Shown here one piece after another: positions 42,275 through 48,051 of a stretch of 48,051 nucleotides of DNA; within the stretch, counting starts at the first letter, position 1; every line of letters begins with the position of its first letter. The notes under the pieces are model-generated. The model searched no databases and was not told the origin of the DNA. It saw only the letters and a list, made by a program, of their open reading frames with translations. This stretch comes from an uncultured Caulobacter sp. (lineage in GTDB: Bacteria > Pseudomonadota > Alphaproteobacteria > Caulobacterales > Caulobacteraceae). The stretch is taken from the NCBI RefSeq assembly GCF_937900395.1, contig NZ_CALCDX010000192.1, positions 1 through 48,051 on the forward strand. The letters run 5' to 3'. The position numbers and the translations under genes were made by a program.

Positions 42275-42619
42275 TTATCCCGCGATGGCGGCCGCGTCAC
42301 GCTCGCCGGTGCGGATGCGCAAGGCCTGCTCAAGGTCCATGACGAAGACCTTGCCGTCGCCGATCTTGCCGGTGTTGGCGGTGCGCTGCAGGGCCTCGAT
42401 CACCGGCTCGAGCACGTCGGTCGGCACGGCGATCTCCAGCTTCACCTTGGGCAGCAGCTTCACTTCGTATTCGGCGCCGCGATAGACCTCGGTCTTGCCC
42501 TTCTGACGGCCATAGCCGCGCACCTCGGTCACCGTCAGGCCGGACGCCCCCGCCTCGGTGACCGCTTCGAGCACCGCGTCCAGGCGGCTCGGCTTAATCA
42601 CGGCGACGATCATCTTCAT
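42275..42619 (-). CDS. glnB: nitrogen regulatory protein PII
   Basis: A 114-aa protein; the ATG at 42619 gives the standard start MKMIVAVIKPSRLDAVLEAV. The T-loop holds EVRGYGRQKGKTEVYRGAEYEVKLLPKVK with the uridylylation Tyr51. The ATP/2-oxoglutarate site region is TANTGKIGDGKVFV, and the ending ALRIRTGERDAAAI is typical. PII reads nitrogen and energy state and binds targets such as AmtB, GlnE or NtrB. Neither glnA nor amtB is adjacent, so whether this is the GlnB or GlnK type cannot be told from context; the symbol is provisional. Confidence 0.95.
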   Translation of the reverse strand: MKMIVAVIKPSRLDAVLEAVTEAGASGLTVTEVRGYGRQKGKTEVYRGAEYEVKLLPKVKLEIAVPTDVLEPVIEALQRTANTGKIGDGKVFVMDLEQALRIRTGERDAAAIAG

Positions 42620-42697
42620 GGCGGGCTCCAACGAGCGAACAGGGGATTGCGACTCCAAGCTAGGCGTCCGGAGGCCCGGCTCCAAGCCCGTTCGCGC

Positions 42698-43483
42698 TCA
42701 AGGCTTGCTCGGCGCCTTATGAACGGGCGCCGGGCGCCCCTTGCCGTGGCGCACCGGAGCCGGACCGGCGGGACTGGGCAGCAGCACGCCCGGGGCGAAG
42801 ACGCGCGCCGGCGCTTTTCGCCCCTGGGGCTTCACGGCGAAGGTCTGCTTGATCGCCTCCATCAGGATCACGCCGGCGAAGCGCGGCCACAGGCGCGCCC
42901 CCACCTGCTCGAAGCCCTCGGCCCAGCCCGACATGGCGGCGAAGGGCGGCACATAGAGCGCCCGCGTCCAGCCGGCGGGCTCGAGCCCCGCCTCGCGGAT
43001 CAAGCTCTCCAGCTGGCTGCGGCTGTAGGGACGCCCATGGCCGAAGGGCGTACCCTCGGCCCCGGTCCAGACGCCGTCGCGCGACGAGACGGCGACGATC
43101 AGGCGGCCGGTCGGCGCCATGACCCGACCGATCTCGGCCAGCAGGGCGGCGGGATCATCGGCTTCTTCAAGGGCGTGGACGGCCAGCACGCGATCGAACA
43201 GGGCGTTGGGCAGAGGCAGCGCCGTCTCCTCGACGAGGCAGGCCTGGTTGCGGCCGCCGTGCGGCCAGACCTCGACCCCCTGCTGGGCGGGCATGGCGGC
43301 CACGACGCGGCGAGCATTGGCGCGGGCCGCGTCCAGAAAGGGCGTGGCGTAGCCGAGACCCAGCACGTCCAGGCCCCGGGTGTCGCCCCAGGCTTCCTCG
43401 ACCTTTCGCGTCAGCATGGTCCGGGCCGCGCGCCCCAGGGGGGCGGCGTAGAAGGCCCTGAGATCGAGCACGTCGCGGCGCAT
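42698..43483 (-). CDS. class I SAM-dependent methyltransferase
   Basis: A 261-aa protein. The SAM-binding core is LDVLGLGYATPFLDAA, a slightly degenerate Gly-rich loop, then ETALPLPNALFDRVLAVHALEEADDPAALLAEIGRVMAPTGRLIVAV, which matches the Methyltransf_11 pattern. The C-terminal 40 residues are Pro/Lys-rich and probably disordered. Substrate unknown. It diverges from gloB with a 66-base gap; its stop is 78 bases before the PII start on the same strand. Confidence 0.88.
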   Translation of the reverse strand: MRRDVLDLRAFYAAPLGRAARTMLTRKVEEAWGDTRGLDVLGLGYATPFLDAARANARRVVAAMPAQQGVEVWPHGGRNQACLVEETALPLPNALFDRVLAVHALEEADDPAALLAEIGRVMAPTGRLIVAVSSRDGVWTGAEGTPFGHGRPYSRSQLESLIREAGLEPAGWTRALYVPPFAAMSGWAEGFEQVGARLWPRFAGVILMEAIKQTFAVKPQGRKAPARVFAPGVLLPSPAGPAPVRHGKGRPAPVHKAPSKP

Positions 43484-43549
43484 TGAGTCTCCCGAGCTTG
43501 GAGGTCATCCTTGTATTCGCGCCCGCGTCGTGGCGATAGAGCTTGCGCC

Positions 43550-44299
43550 ATGCCGATCACCATCCACCAGTTCCCCTGCCTGTCCGACAACTACGGCTTT
43601 CTCGTTCGCGACGAGGCCAGCGGTCAGGTGGCGACGATCGATACGCCCGACGCCGAGGCGATCCTGGCGAAGCTGGGCGAGCTGGACTGGACGCTGGACC
43701 TGATCCTCAACACCCACTGGCACCCGGACCACGCCGGCGGCAACGCGACGCTGAAGGCGGCGACCGGCGCGACGATCGCGGGTCCCGAGGAGGTGACCCG
43801 GATCGCGCCGCTGGATCGCGCGCTCAAGGACGGCGACACGATCATGCTGGGCGAGACCCGTTTCGACGTGCTGGACACCGGCGGCCACACCCTGGGCCAC
43901 ATCAGCTATCACGACGCGGCCGACGGGATCGCCTTCGTCGGCGACACCCTTTTCGCCCTGGGCTGCGGCCGCCTGTTCGAGGGCACGGCCGAACAGATGT
44001 GGACGTCGCTGTCGCGGCTGGCCGCCCTGCCCGACCAGACCACCGTCTACTGCGCGCACGAATACACCGCCTCGAACGCACGCTTCGCGCTGTCGGTCGA
44101 CGACGCCCCGGCCTTGAAGGCGCGCGCCGACGCCGTGTTCGCCGCCCGCGAGCGCGGCGAAGCCACCGTGCCCACCACCATCGCCGTCGAAAAGGCGACC
44201 AATCCGTTCCTGCGCGCGCCTCTGCTGCGTCCCGACGCGGCCACGGCCGCCGAGGCCTTCGCCGAGATCCGCGCCGCCAAGGACAGCTTCAAGGGATGA
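43550..44299 (+). CDS. gloB: hydroxyacylglutathione hydrolase (glyoxalase II)
   Basis: A 249-aa metallo-beta-lactamase-fold enzyme starting at the ATG at 43550, which fits the family start MPITIHQFPCLSDNYGFLV. The metal-binding motif THWHPDH is at residues 55-61 (His56, His58, Asp60, His61). Further ligands are His114-region TGGHTLGHISYH and GDTLFALGCGRLFEG. VYCAHEYTASNARFA completes the site. It hydrolyses S-D-lactoylglutathione to D-lactate in methylglyoxal detoxification. Its stop overlaps the next start by four bases. Confidence 0.95.
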   Translation: MPITIHQFPCLSDNYGFLVRDEASGQVATIDTPDAEAILAKLGELDWTLDLILNTHWHPDHAGGNATLKAATGATIAGPEEVTRIAPLDRALKDGDTIMLGETRFDVLDTGGHTLGHISYHDAADGIAFVGDTLFALGCGRLFEGTAEQMWTSLSRLAALPDQTTVYCAHEYTASNARFALSVDDAPALKARADAVFAARERGEATVPTTIAVEKATNPFLRAPLLRPDAATAAEAFAEIRAAKDSFKG

Positions 44300-44763
44300 G
44301 TGAGAGCGTGATCGAGAAGGCTATTTCCGGCGACCTGGGCGCCAAGGAGATCATCCGGATGCTGGATCTCCAGCCGCATCCGGAGGGCGGCTGGTATCGG
44401 CAGACCTTCCAGGACGAGCCGGGCCCGGACGGCCGGGCGAAGTCGACCTGCATCTACTTCCTGCTCGAGGCCGACCAGGTCTCGGTCTGGCACCGGGTCG
44501 ACGCGGTCGAGACCTGGCACTGGTACGCGGGCGCGCCGATCTCGATCAGCCTGTCGCCGCCCGACGGCAAGGGCGCCACCGCCTATGTGCTGGGACCGGA
44601 CCTGCGCGCGGGCTGCCGCCCCCAGGTGGTCGTGCCGACGTCGTGGTGGCAGACCGCCGTCAGCCTGGGCGCCTGGACCCTGGTCGGCTGCACCGTCGCG
44701 CCGGGCTTCCGGTTTGAAGGCTTCGAAATGGCCGCGCCGGACTGGACGCCCTCCCGCGCCTAG
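44296..44763 (+). CDS. cupin superfamily protein DUF985
   Basis: A 155-aa protein whose ATG overlaps the gloB stop as ATGA. It shows the DUF985 pattern: IIRMLDLQPHPEGGWYRQTFQ, STCIYFLLEADQVSVWHRVDAVETWHWYAGAPISI and VVPTSWWQTAVSLGAWTLVGCTVAPGFRFEGFEM. The HxxxxVETWHWY segment is the cupin metal or ligand site region. Function unknown in bacteria. Coupling to gloB is seen here, but no shared pathway is established. Confidence 0.92.
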   Translation: MSESVIEKAISGDLGAKEIIRMLDLQPHPEGGWYRQTFQDEPGPDGRAKSTCIYFLLEADQVSVWHRVDAVETWHWYAGAPISISLSPPDGKGATAYVLGPDLRAGCRPQVVVPTSWWQTAVSLGAWTLVGCTVAPGFRFEGFEMAAPDWTPSRA

Positions 44764-44801
44764 TCCTGGGCGACCACCGCGACCTTTCGCCGCAGCACTT
44801 C

Positions 44802-44823
44802 TGCCCAATACTCAAACTGGGCA
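44802..44823. other. 6-bp inverted repeat upstream of the HTH gene
   Basis: TGCCCA and TGGGCA flank a 10-base loop, 39 bases after the DUF985 gene and 16 bases before a TTGACA box. It could end the gloB transcript, or be an operator for the HTH gene. Confidence 0.35.
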
Positions 44824-44839
44824 ACTTGGTCGCATGGCT

Positions 44840-44868
44840 TTGACATTGTAGGCGTGCAATCCTTTTCA
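44840..44868 (+). promoter_or_regulatory. candidate promoter for the HTH gene
   Basis: A perfect TTGACA -35 hexamer at 44840-44845 is followed 17 bases later by TTTTCA, a poor -10. It lies 41-69 bases before the HTH start, a sensible distance. Confidence 0.35.
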
Positions 44869-44908
44869 AGACAGCCCAAAGGCTGACGCAGGGGGAGTTG
44901 CTTTCCAG

Positions 44909-45349
44909 ATGTCCGAAGAGTTCGCGAACGTTCGCGCCGTCCATCGCTATGCGACCGATTACATGTTGCGGTGGGTTGAAATCGCGAATGAAGTCCATCA
45001 CGCGGACATTCTGTATAGCCTTGTCTTCACGACACTTTGGGCTGGGAACACCTCGCACTTGCGCGGCTCGGTCTACTCCGAACTCGAGGACGTGCCGCCA
45101 GATCATGAGCGTCGCCCGCTGACGGTGCGCCAAGTCGCGGATTCTCTCGGCCTCCCCTACGAAACCGTCCGCCGCTGGTTCGTCGAGATGCTGGACCGCG
45201 GCGTCGCCAAGCGCGTCGGGCGAGAAGGCTTCATCGTTCCGCAGGAAGTGTTCGCCAAGCCCGAGTTCATGCACAGCCTGCGCCGCTCGCACCAGAGCCT
45301 GATGCGGTTCCTGAAAGAGTTGAAGTCGGTCGGCGTGGACGCCGGTTGA
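44909..45349 (+). CDS. uncharacterised helix-turn-helix protein
   Basis: A 146-aa soluble protein. The ATG at 44909 is preceded by GGGGGAG. Residues about 71-103 (LTVRQVADSLGLPYETVRRWFVEMLDRGVAKRVG) read as a winged helix-turn-helix, with the recognition helix near YETVRRW. The N-terminal half is alpha-helical and somewhat less GC-rich in codon choice than its neighbours. No ligand domain is seen. It may bind DNA and act as a small regulator; no family name is recognised. It ends 10 bases before the convergent LacI gene stop. Confidence 0.8.
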   Translation: MSEEFANVRAVHRYATDYMLRWVEIANEVHHADILYSLVFTTLWAGNTSHLRGSVYSELEDVPPDHERRPLTVRQVADSLGLPYETVRRWFVEMLDRGVAKRVGREGFIVPQEVFAKPEFMHSLRRSHQSLMRFLKELKSVGVDAG

Positions 45350-45359
45350 CCTAGCCGCC

Positions 45360-46394
45360 TTAAGCGCTTTCGCGGACCACCAGCTCCACCGGCGAAATCG
45401 TCGAGGGAGAGGCGACCCCCTCCATGCGGCGGAACAGCAGATCGACCATGATCCGCGCGCCCGCCTCCAGGTCCTGACGGATCGTGGTGAGCGGCGGCGC
45501 GCTGTGCTGAGCCAGCAGAATATCGTCGAACCCGACCACCGCCACGTCCCCCGGCACGCTCTTGCCCGCCCGCTGCAGAGTCGTCAGCGCGGCCAGGGCC
45601 AAGACGTCGGAGAATGCGAAAACCGCGTCGAATTCGACGCCCGAGGCCAGTAGGCCCTCCATCGCTCTCTGTGCGTCCCCGCGGGTGTAGTGCGACGGGA
45701 TCACCAGCGCGGGATCGAAGGCGACGCCCGCCTCCTCGAGACCCTTCCGGTAACCCTCGAACCTTTGAGCCGCCTCGGGCGCGTCGATCTCGCCCAGGAA
45801 GGCGATCCGGCGCCGCCCTCGCGCGATCAGATGCGACACGGCCAGGCGCCCGCCCTCGCGATTGTCGCTGCCCACCAGGCAATAGCGATGCCCGGGCATC
45901 GCAGCGCCCCAGACGACCATCGGGCGATAGGTGTCGGCGACGCTGTTGAGCGCCTCGTGCTGGGTGCTCTGTCCGATGACCAAGAGGCCGTCGGCGCGGT
46001 GGGACTGGATGATCCTGTCCAGCCAGCCCGGCTCGGTGGTGATCACCTTGTTCAGGAGCACCAGGTAGTCGCGGCGCGTGATCTCGTCGGCGAGGCGACC
46101 GACCATCTCCAGGAAGAACGGATCGGAAATCATCTGCCCAGCCTCGTGGGCCAGGGGAATGATGACGCCGATGGTGTCGGTCTTGCGCAGGCGCAGGCTG
46201 CGGGCCGACTGGTTCACGACATAGCCGTGGGTCTGGGCGATCTCGACGATCTGATCCCGCAGCGCCTTGGGGATCAGCGGATTGCCGGCCAAGGCCCGCG
46301 ACACCGTCGAGATCGATACGCCCGCCATGCGGGCGATATCGGCCATCTTCAGGCGGCCGCGCTCGGGAGCCAGAACGAGATCGGGGCTATCCAT
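45360..46394 (-). CDS. LacI-family transcriptional regulator
   Basis: A 344-aa repressor. The ATG at 46394 is chosen because it gives the usual short lead before the DNA-binding domain; upstream in-frame Met would add a Cys/Ala-rich stretch that is not family-like. The HTH is MADIARMAGVSISTVSRALAGNP at residues about 17-39. The hinge and effector domain follow: TIGVIIPLAHEAGQMISDPFFLEMVGRLADEI, DGLLVIGQSTQ, GRRRIAFLGEIDAPEAAQRFEGYRKGLEEAG, VFAFSDVLALAAL and ending LVVRESA. Ligand and targets unknown; no sugar-use gene is directly beside it in this window. Confidence 0.94.
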   Translation of the reverse strand: MDSPDLVLAPERGRLKMADIARMAGVSISTVSRALAGNPLIPKALRDQIVEIAQTHGYVVNQSARSLRLRKTDTIGVIIPLAHEAGQMISDPFFLEMVGRLADEITRRDYLVLLNKVITTEPGWLDRIIQSHRADGLLVIGQSTQHEALNSVADTYRPMVVWGAAMPGHRYCLVGSDNREGGRLAVSHLIARGRRRIAFLGEIDAPEAAQRFEGYRKGLEEAGVAFDPALVIPSHYTRGDAQRAMEGLLASGVEFDAVFAFSDVLALAALTTLQRAGKSVPGDVAVVGFDDILLAQHSAPPLTTIRQDLEAGARIMVDLLFRRMEGVASPSTISPVELVVRESA

Positions 46395-46510
46395 GACGAC
46401 CAGGCAGACCTTGCAGACGAGAAACGCCCGCGCGAACGCCGCCGCCGGCGAGGCGGGACGCGCACACGGACATGCTTTCAAGAACGCTGGTATCGGCCGA
46501 GAGTAAACAC

Positions 46511-46550
46511 GACCTAAGGCTTTATGGTTACGCCGCCACGATCTTAGGTC
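46511..46550. other. 8-bp inverted repeat between the DUF4908 and LacI genes
   Basis: GACCTAAG (46511-46518) and CTTAGGTC (46543-46550) are perfect inverted copies 24 bases apart. The second arm ends at the base before the DUF4908 stop, in the region upstream of the LacI gene. It may be an operator or a transcript end. Confidence 0.4.
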
Positions 46551-47333
46551 CTAACGGTCCATCACCTTGATGATGCGCTTGGACGAGGGGCGGCCCGCCA
46601 GGCCATGGCCAGGGGCGTACGTGACGATCAGCGAACCGTCCTTCAGCTGCGCGCCAGGCTTTCGGCCTTCGGTCAGCAGCACGCGCCCGATCTTCGAGAG
46701 CAGCGATCTGTCGCCCCTGCGCGCCGCCTGTTCGAACGCTTCTGCGGTCACGATGGCGGAGTCGGCGATCAGGACGGAGGTTTCGGGTCGGGCGTCTTCC
46801 AGCGTGGCGAACTCGATCTGGCGCTGGGCGGCCCGACTGGCGCGATTGGCCGCGATCACCAGGCGCTGGAACAGGGCGGCGATCGACAGGACCGCCGGCG
46901 GCTGGATCGAGGTCGCGCGCCCCGACAGCGCCACCGCCGCGCCCATGGGCGCGTCGTCGGTGAACAGGATCAGGCCGCCCAACTTGGTGACCCGAAGGAC
47001 CGGCTCGCCCAGATCGTTGCGATAGATGACGTCGCCGCGCGGGGCGGGCTGGGGCGACAGCACCCAGACCTCGGTGCTGTTGTCGAACTTGATCAGGGGC
47101 TGCGGGGCGGCCTTGTCGAAGACGAAGGTCCCGCCCGTTTCGGAGACATAGCGCGCGACCGGCGGGGCCGCCACGCGCCGGGCCTCGGCCGCGCCCTTGT
47201 GGCCCAGCAGGGCGTCCCGCAGCGAATGCGGCAACTGCTGAGCGTCGGCCGCCCCCGCCATGAGCATCAGAGCGAGGGTCGCCAGAGCCGCTTTCGCCCC
47301 GCTCACGCCCAACTCCGCCTTACAGAATTTCAT
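46551..47333 (-). CDS. DUF4908-like exported protein
   Basis: A 260-aa protein; the ATG at 47333 opens a signal peptide (about residues 1-30, MKFCKAELGVSGAKAALATLALMLMAGAADAQ). The mature part has YVSETGGTFVFDKAAPQPLIKFDNSTEVWVL, then GDVIYRNDLGEPVLRVTKLGGLILFTDDAPMGAAVAL, and a C-terminal VTYAPGHGLAGRPSSKRIIKVM. The pattern fits the alphaproteobacterial family DUF4908, which I recall in Caulobacter; function is unknown. Periplasmic by prediction. It follows phaB by 139 bases on the same strand. Confidence 0.78.
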   Translation of the reverse strand: MKFCKAELGVSGAKAALATLALMLMAGAADAQQLPHSLRDALLGHKGAAEARRVAAPPVARYVSETGGTFVFDKAAPQPLIKFDNSTEVWVLSPQPAPRGDVIYRNDLGEPVLRVTKLGGLILFTDDAPMGAAVALSGRATSIQPPAVLSIAALFQRLVIAANRASRAAQRQIEFATLEDARPETSVLIADSAIVTAEAFEQAARRGDRSLLSKIGRVLLTEGRKPGAQLKDGSLIVTYAPGHGLAGRPSSKRIIKVMDR

Positions 47334-47472
47334 GCGATCCGTACTGCCCGCCGACTGGGGCGAATCTTGGACGGCAAAGCGTCGTTCCCCCGAAGACGGG
47401 CGCATGAGGCCAAAACGCCACAGCAGCCGTCAAGCCCGAGTTCGGGGGATGCGGTCCCTACGGAGCGGCCGA

Positions 47473-48051
47473 TCAGGCCATGTACTGACCGCCGTTGAGG
47501 GTGAGCGTGGCGCCGGTCACGAAGCCTGCCCGCTCGCCGGCCAGGAACGAGACCATATCGGCGATCTCCTCCCCCCTGCCCAGTCGGCCGACGGGGATGC
47601 CGGCGATGATGCCGGCCAGGACGTTCTCGGGCACCGCGGCCACCATCTCGGTGTCGATATAGCCAGGGCAGATCACGTTGACCGTGACGCCCTTCTTGGC
47701 GTTCTCGAGCGCCAGGGCCTTGGTGAAGCCGATCAGGCCGGCCTTGGCCGCCGAATAGTTGGTCTGGCCCATCTGGCCCTTCTGGCCATTGATCGAGCTG
47801 ATGTTGATGATCCGGCCCCAGTTGCGGTCGCGCATGCCCTCGATCACCGGGCGGGTCATGTTGAAGGCCGAGTCCATGTTGACCCGGATCACTTCCGACC
47901 ACTGGTCGTAGGTCATCTTGTGCAGCATGCCGTCGCGGGTGATGCCGGCGTTGTTGACCAGGATGTCGATCGGGCCGAGCTCGGCCTCGACCTTCTTCAC
48001 CGCGGCCTGGCAATCCTCGAACGAGCCGACATTGCCCTTCACCACCATCAC
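47473..48051 (-). CDS. phaB: acetoacetyl-CoA reductase (5' truncated by window edge)
   Basis: The frame runs off the window end, so the N-terminal NAD(P)-binding Gly-rich loop (about 45-50 residues) is missing. The remaining 192 residues show the short-chain dehydrogenase fold: DILVNNAGITRDGML, IINISSINGQKGQMGQTNYSAAKAGLIGFTKALALE with Ser and Tyr-x3-Lys catalytic residues, VNVICPGYIDTEM and VTGATLTLNGGQYMA. The sequence fits PhaB closely, including NGQKGQMGQTNYSAAKAG. It reduces acetoacetyl-CoA to (R)-3-hydroxybutyryl-CoA for polyhydroxybutyrate synthesis. FabG is the alternative, but the GQMGQTNYSAAKAG motif favours PhaB. Confidence 0.93.
   Translation of the reverse strand: MMVVKGNVGSFEDCQAAVKKVEAELGPIDILVNNAGITRDGMLHKMTYDQWSEVIRVNMDSAFNMTRPVIEGMRDRNWGRIINISSINGQKGQMGQTNYSAAKAGLIGFTKALALENAKKGVTVNVICPGYIDTEMVAAVPENVLAGIIAGIPVGRLGRGEEIADMVSFLAGERAGFVTGATLTLNGGQYMA

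Overview
The window is very GC-rich, densely packed alphaproteobacterial chromosome. Gene content and protein sequences suggest Caulobacter or a close relative: a secondary chemotaxis operon of Caulobacter type, LacI/GH3 sugar-use genes, a phaB-type reductase and a DUF4908 protein. Species cannot be fixed from sequence alone. There is no rRNA, CRISPR array, insertion sequence or intact prophage. Genes are often joined by 4-base ATGA or GTGA stop/start overlaps (13 junctions), so most of the window is a set of translationally coupled operons.

Layout. (1) 1-2901 (+): 3' end of a LacI regulator, then a secreted GH3 beta-glucosidase. (2) 2970-3046: tRNA-Arg(CCU). (3) 3125-11395 (-): surface-polysaccharide operon with ABC-2 permease, ATPase, methyltransferase, WbsX/RgpF-type bifunctional protein, two GT61-like glycosyltransferases and an exported esterase-like/phytase-fold protein. 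(4) 11625-22625: chemotaxis cluster. On the minus strand the order is STAS, cheY, cheA, cheW, mcp, mcp, cheW, cheR, cheB. A plus-strand soluble protein with a degenerate MCP signalling tip converges on cheB. (5) 23072-31333: a giant Ig-repeat autotransporter-like surface protein, with a tail-collar-domain protein, a DUF6916-like protein and a GNAT acetyltransferase next to it. This is the most accessory-looking part and the best candidate for an undescribed system. (6) 31506-31582: tRNA-Arg(ACG). (7) 31835-33577: gamma-glutamyltransferase. (8) 33592-38041 (-): histidine phosphatase, DUF952, pyrD, TVP38-family membrane protein, orphan histidine kinase and a 76-aa protein. (9) 38121-40716 (+): metX, metW and an EEP-family hydrolase, overlapping a convergent phospholipase D-family gene. 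(10) 42275-45349: PII protein, methyltransferase, gloB, cupin DUF985 protein and a small HTH protein. (11) 45360-48051 (-): a second LacI regulator, a DUF4908 protein and the 3' part of phaB.

How the genes may work together. The ABC exporter and glycosyltransferases form a self-contained module to build, modify and export a cell-surface glycan. The chemotaxis operon holds a full receptor-CheW-CheA-CheY-CheB/CheR set with two recently duplicated receptors. metX and metW supply activated homoserine for methionine synthesis. All functions are inferred from motifs and family knowledge. No database search was run, and RNA hairpins and promoters were found by eye.
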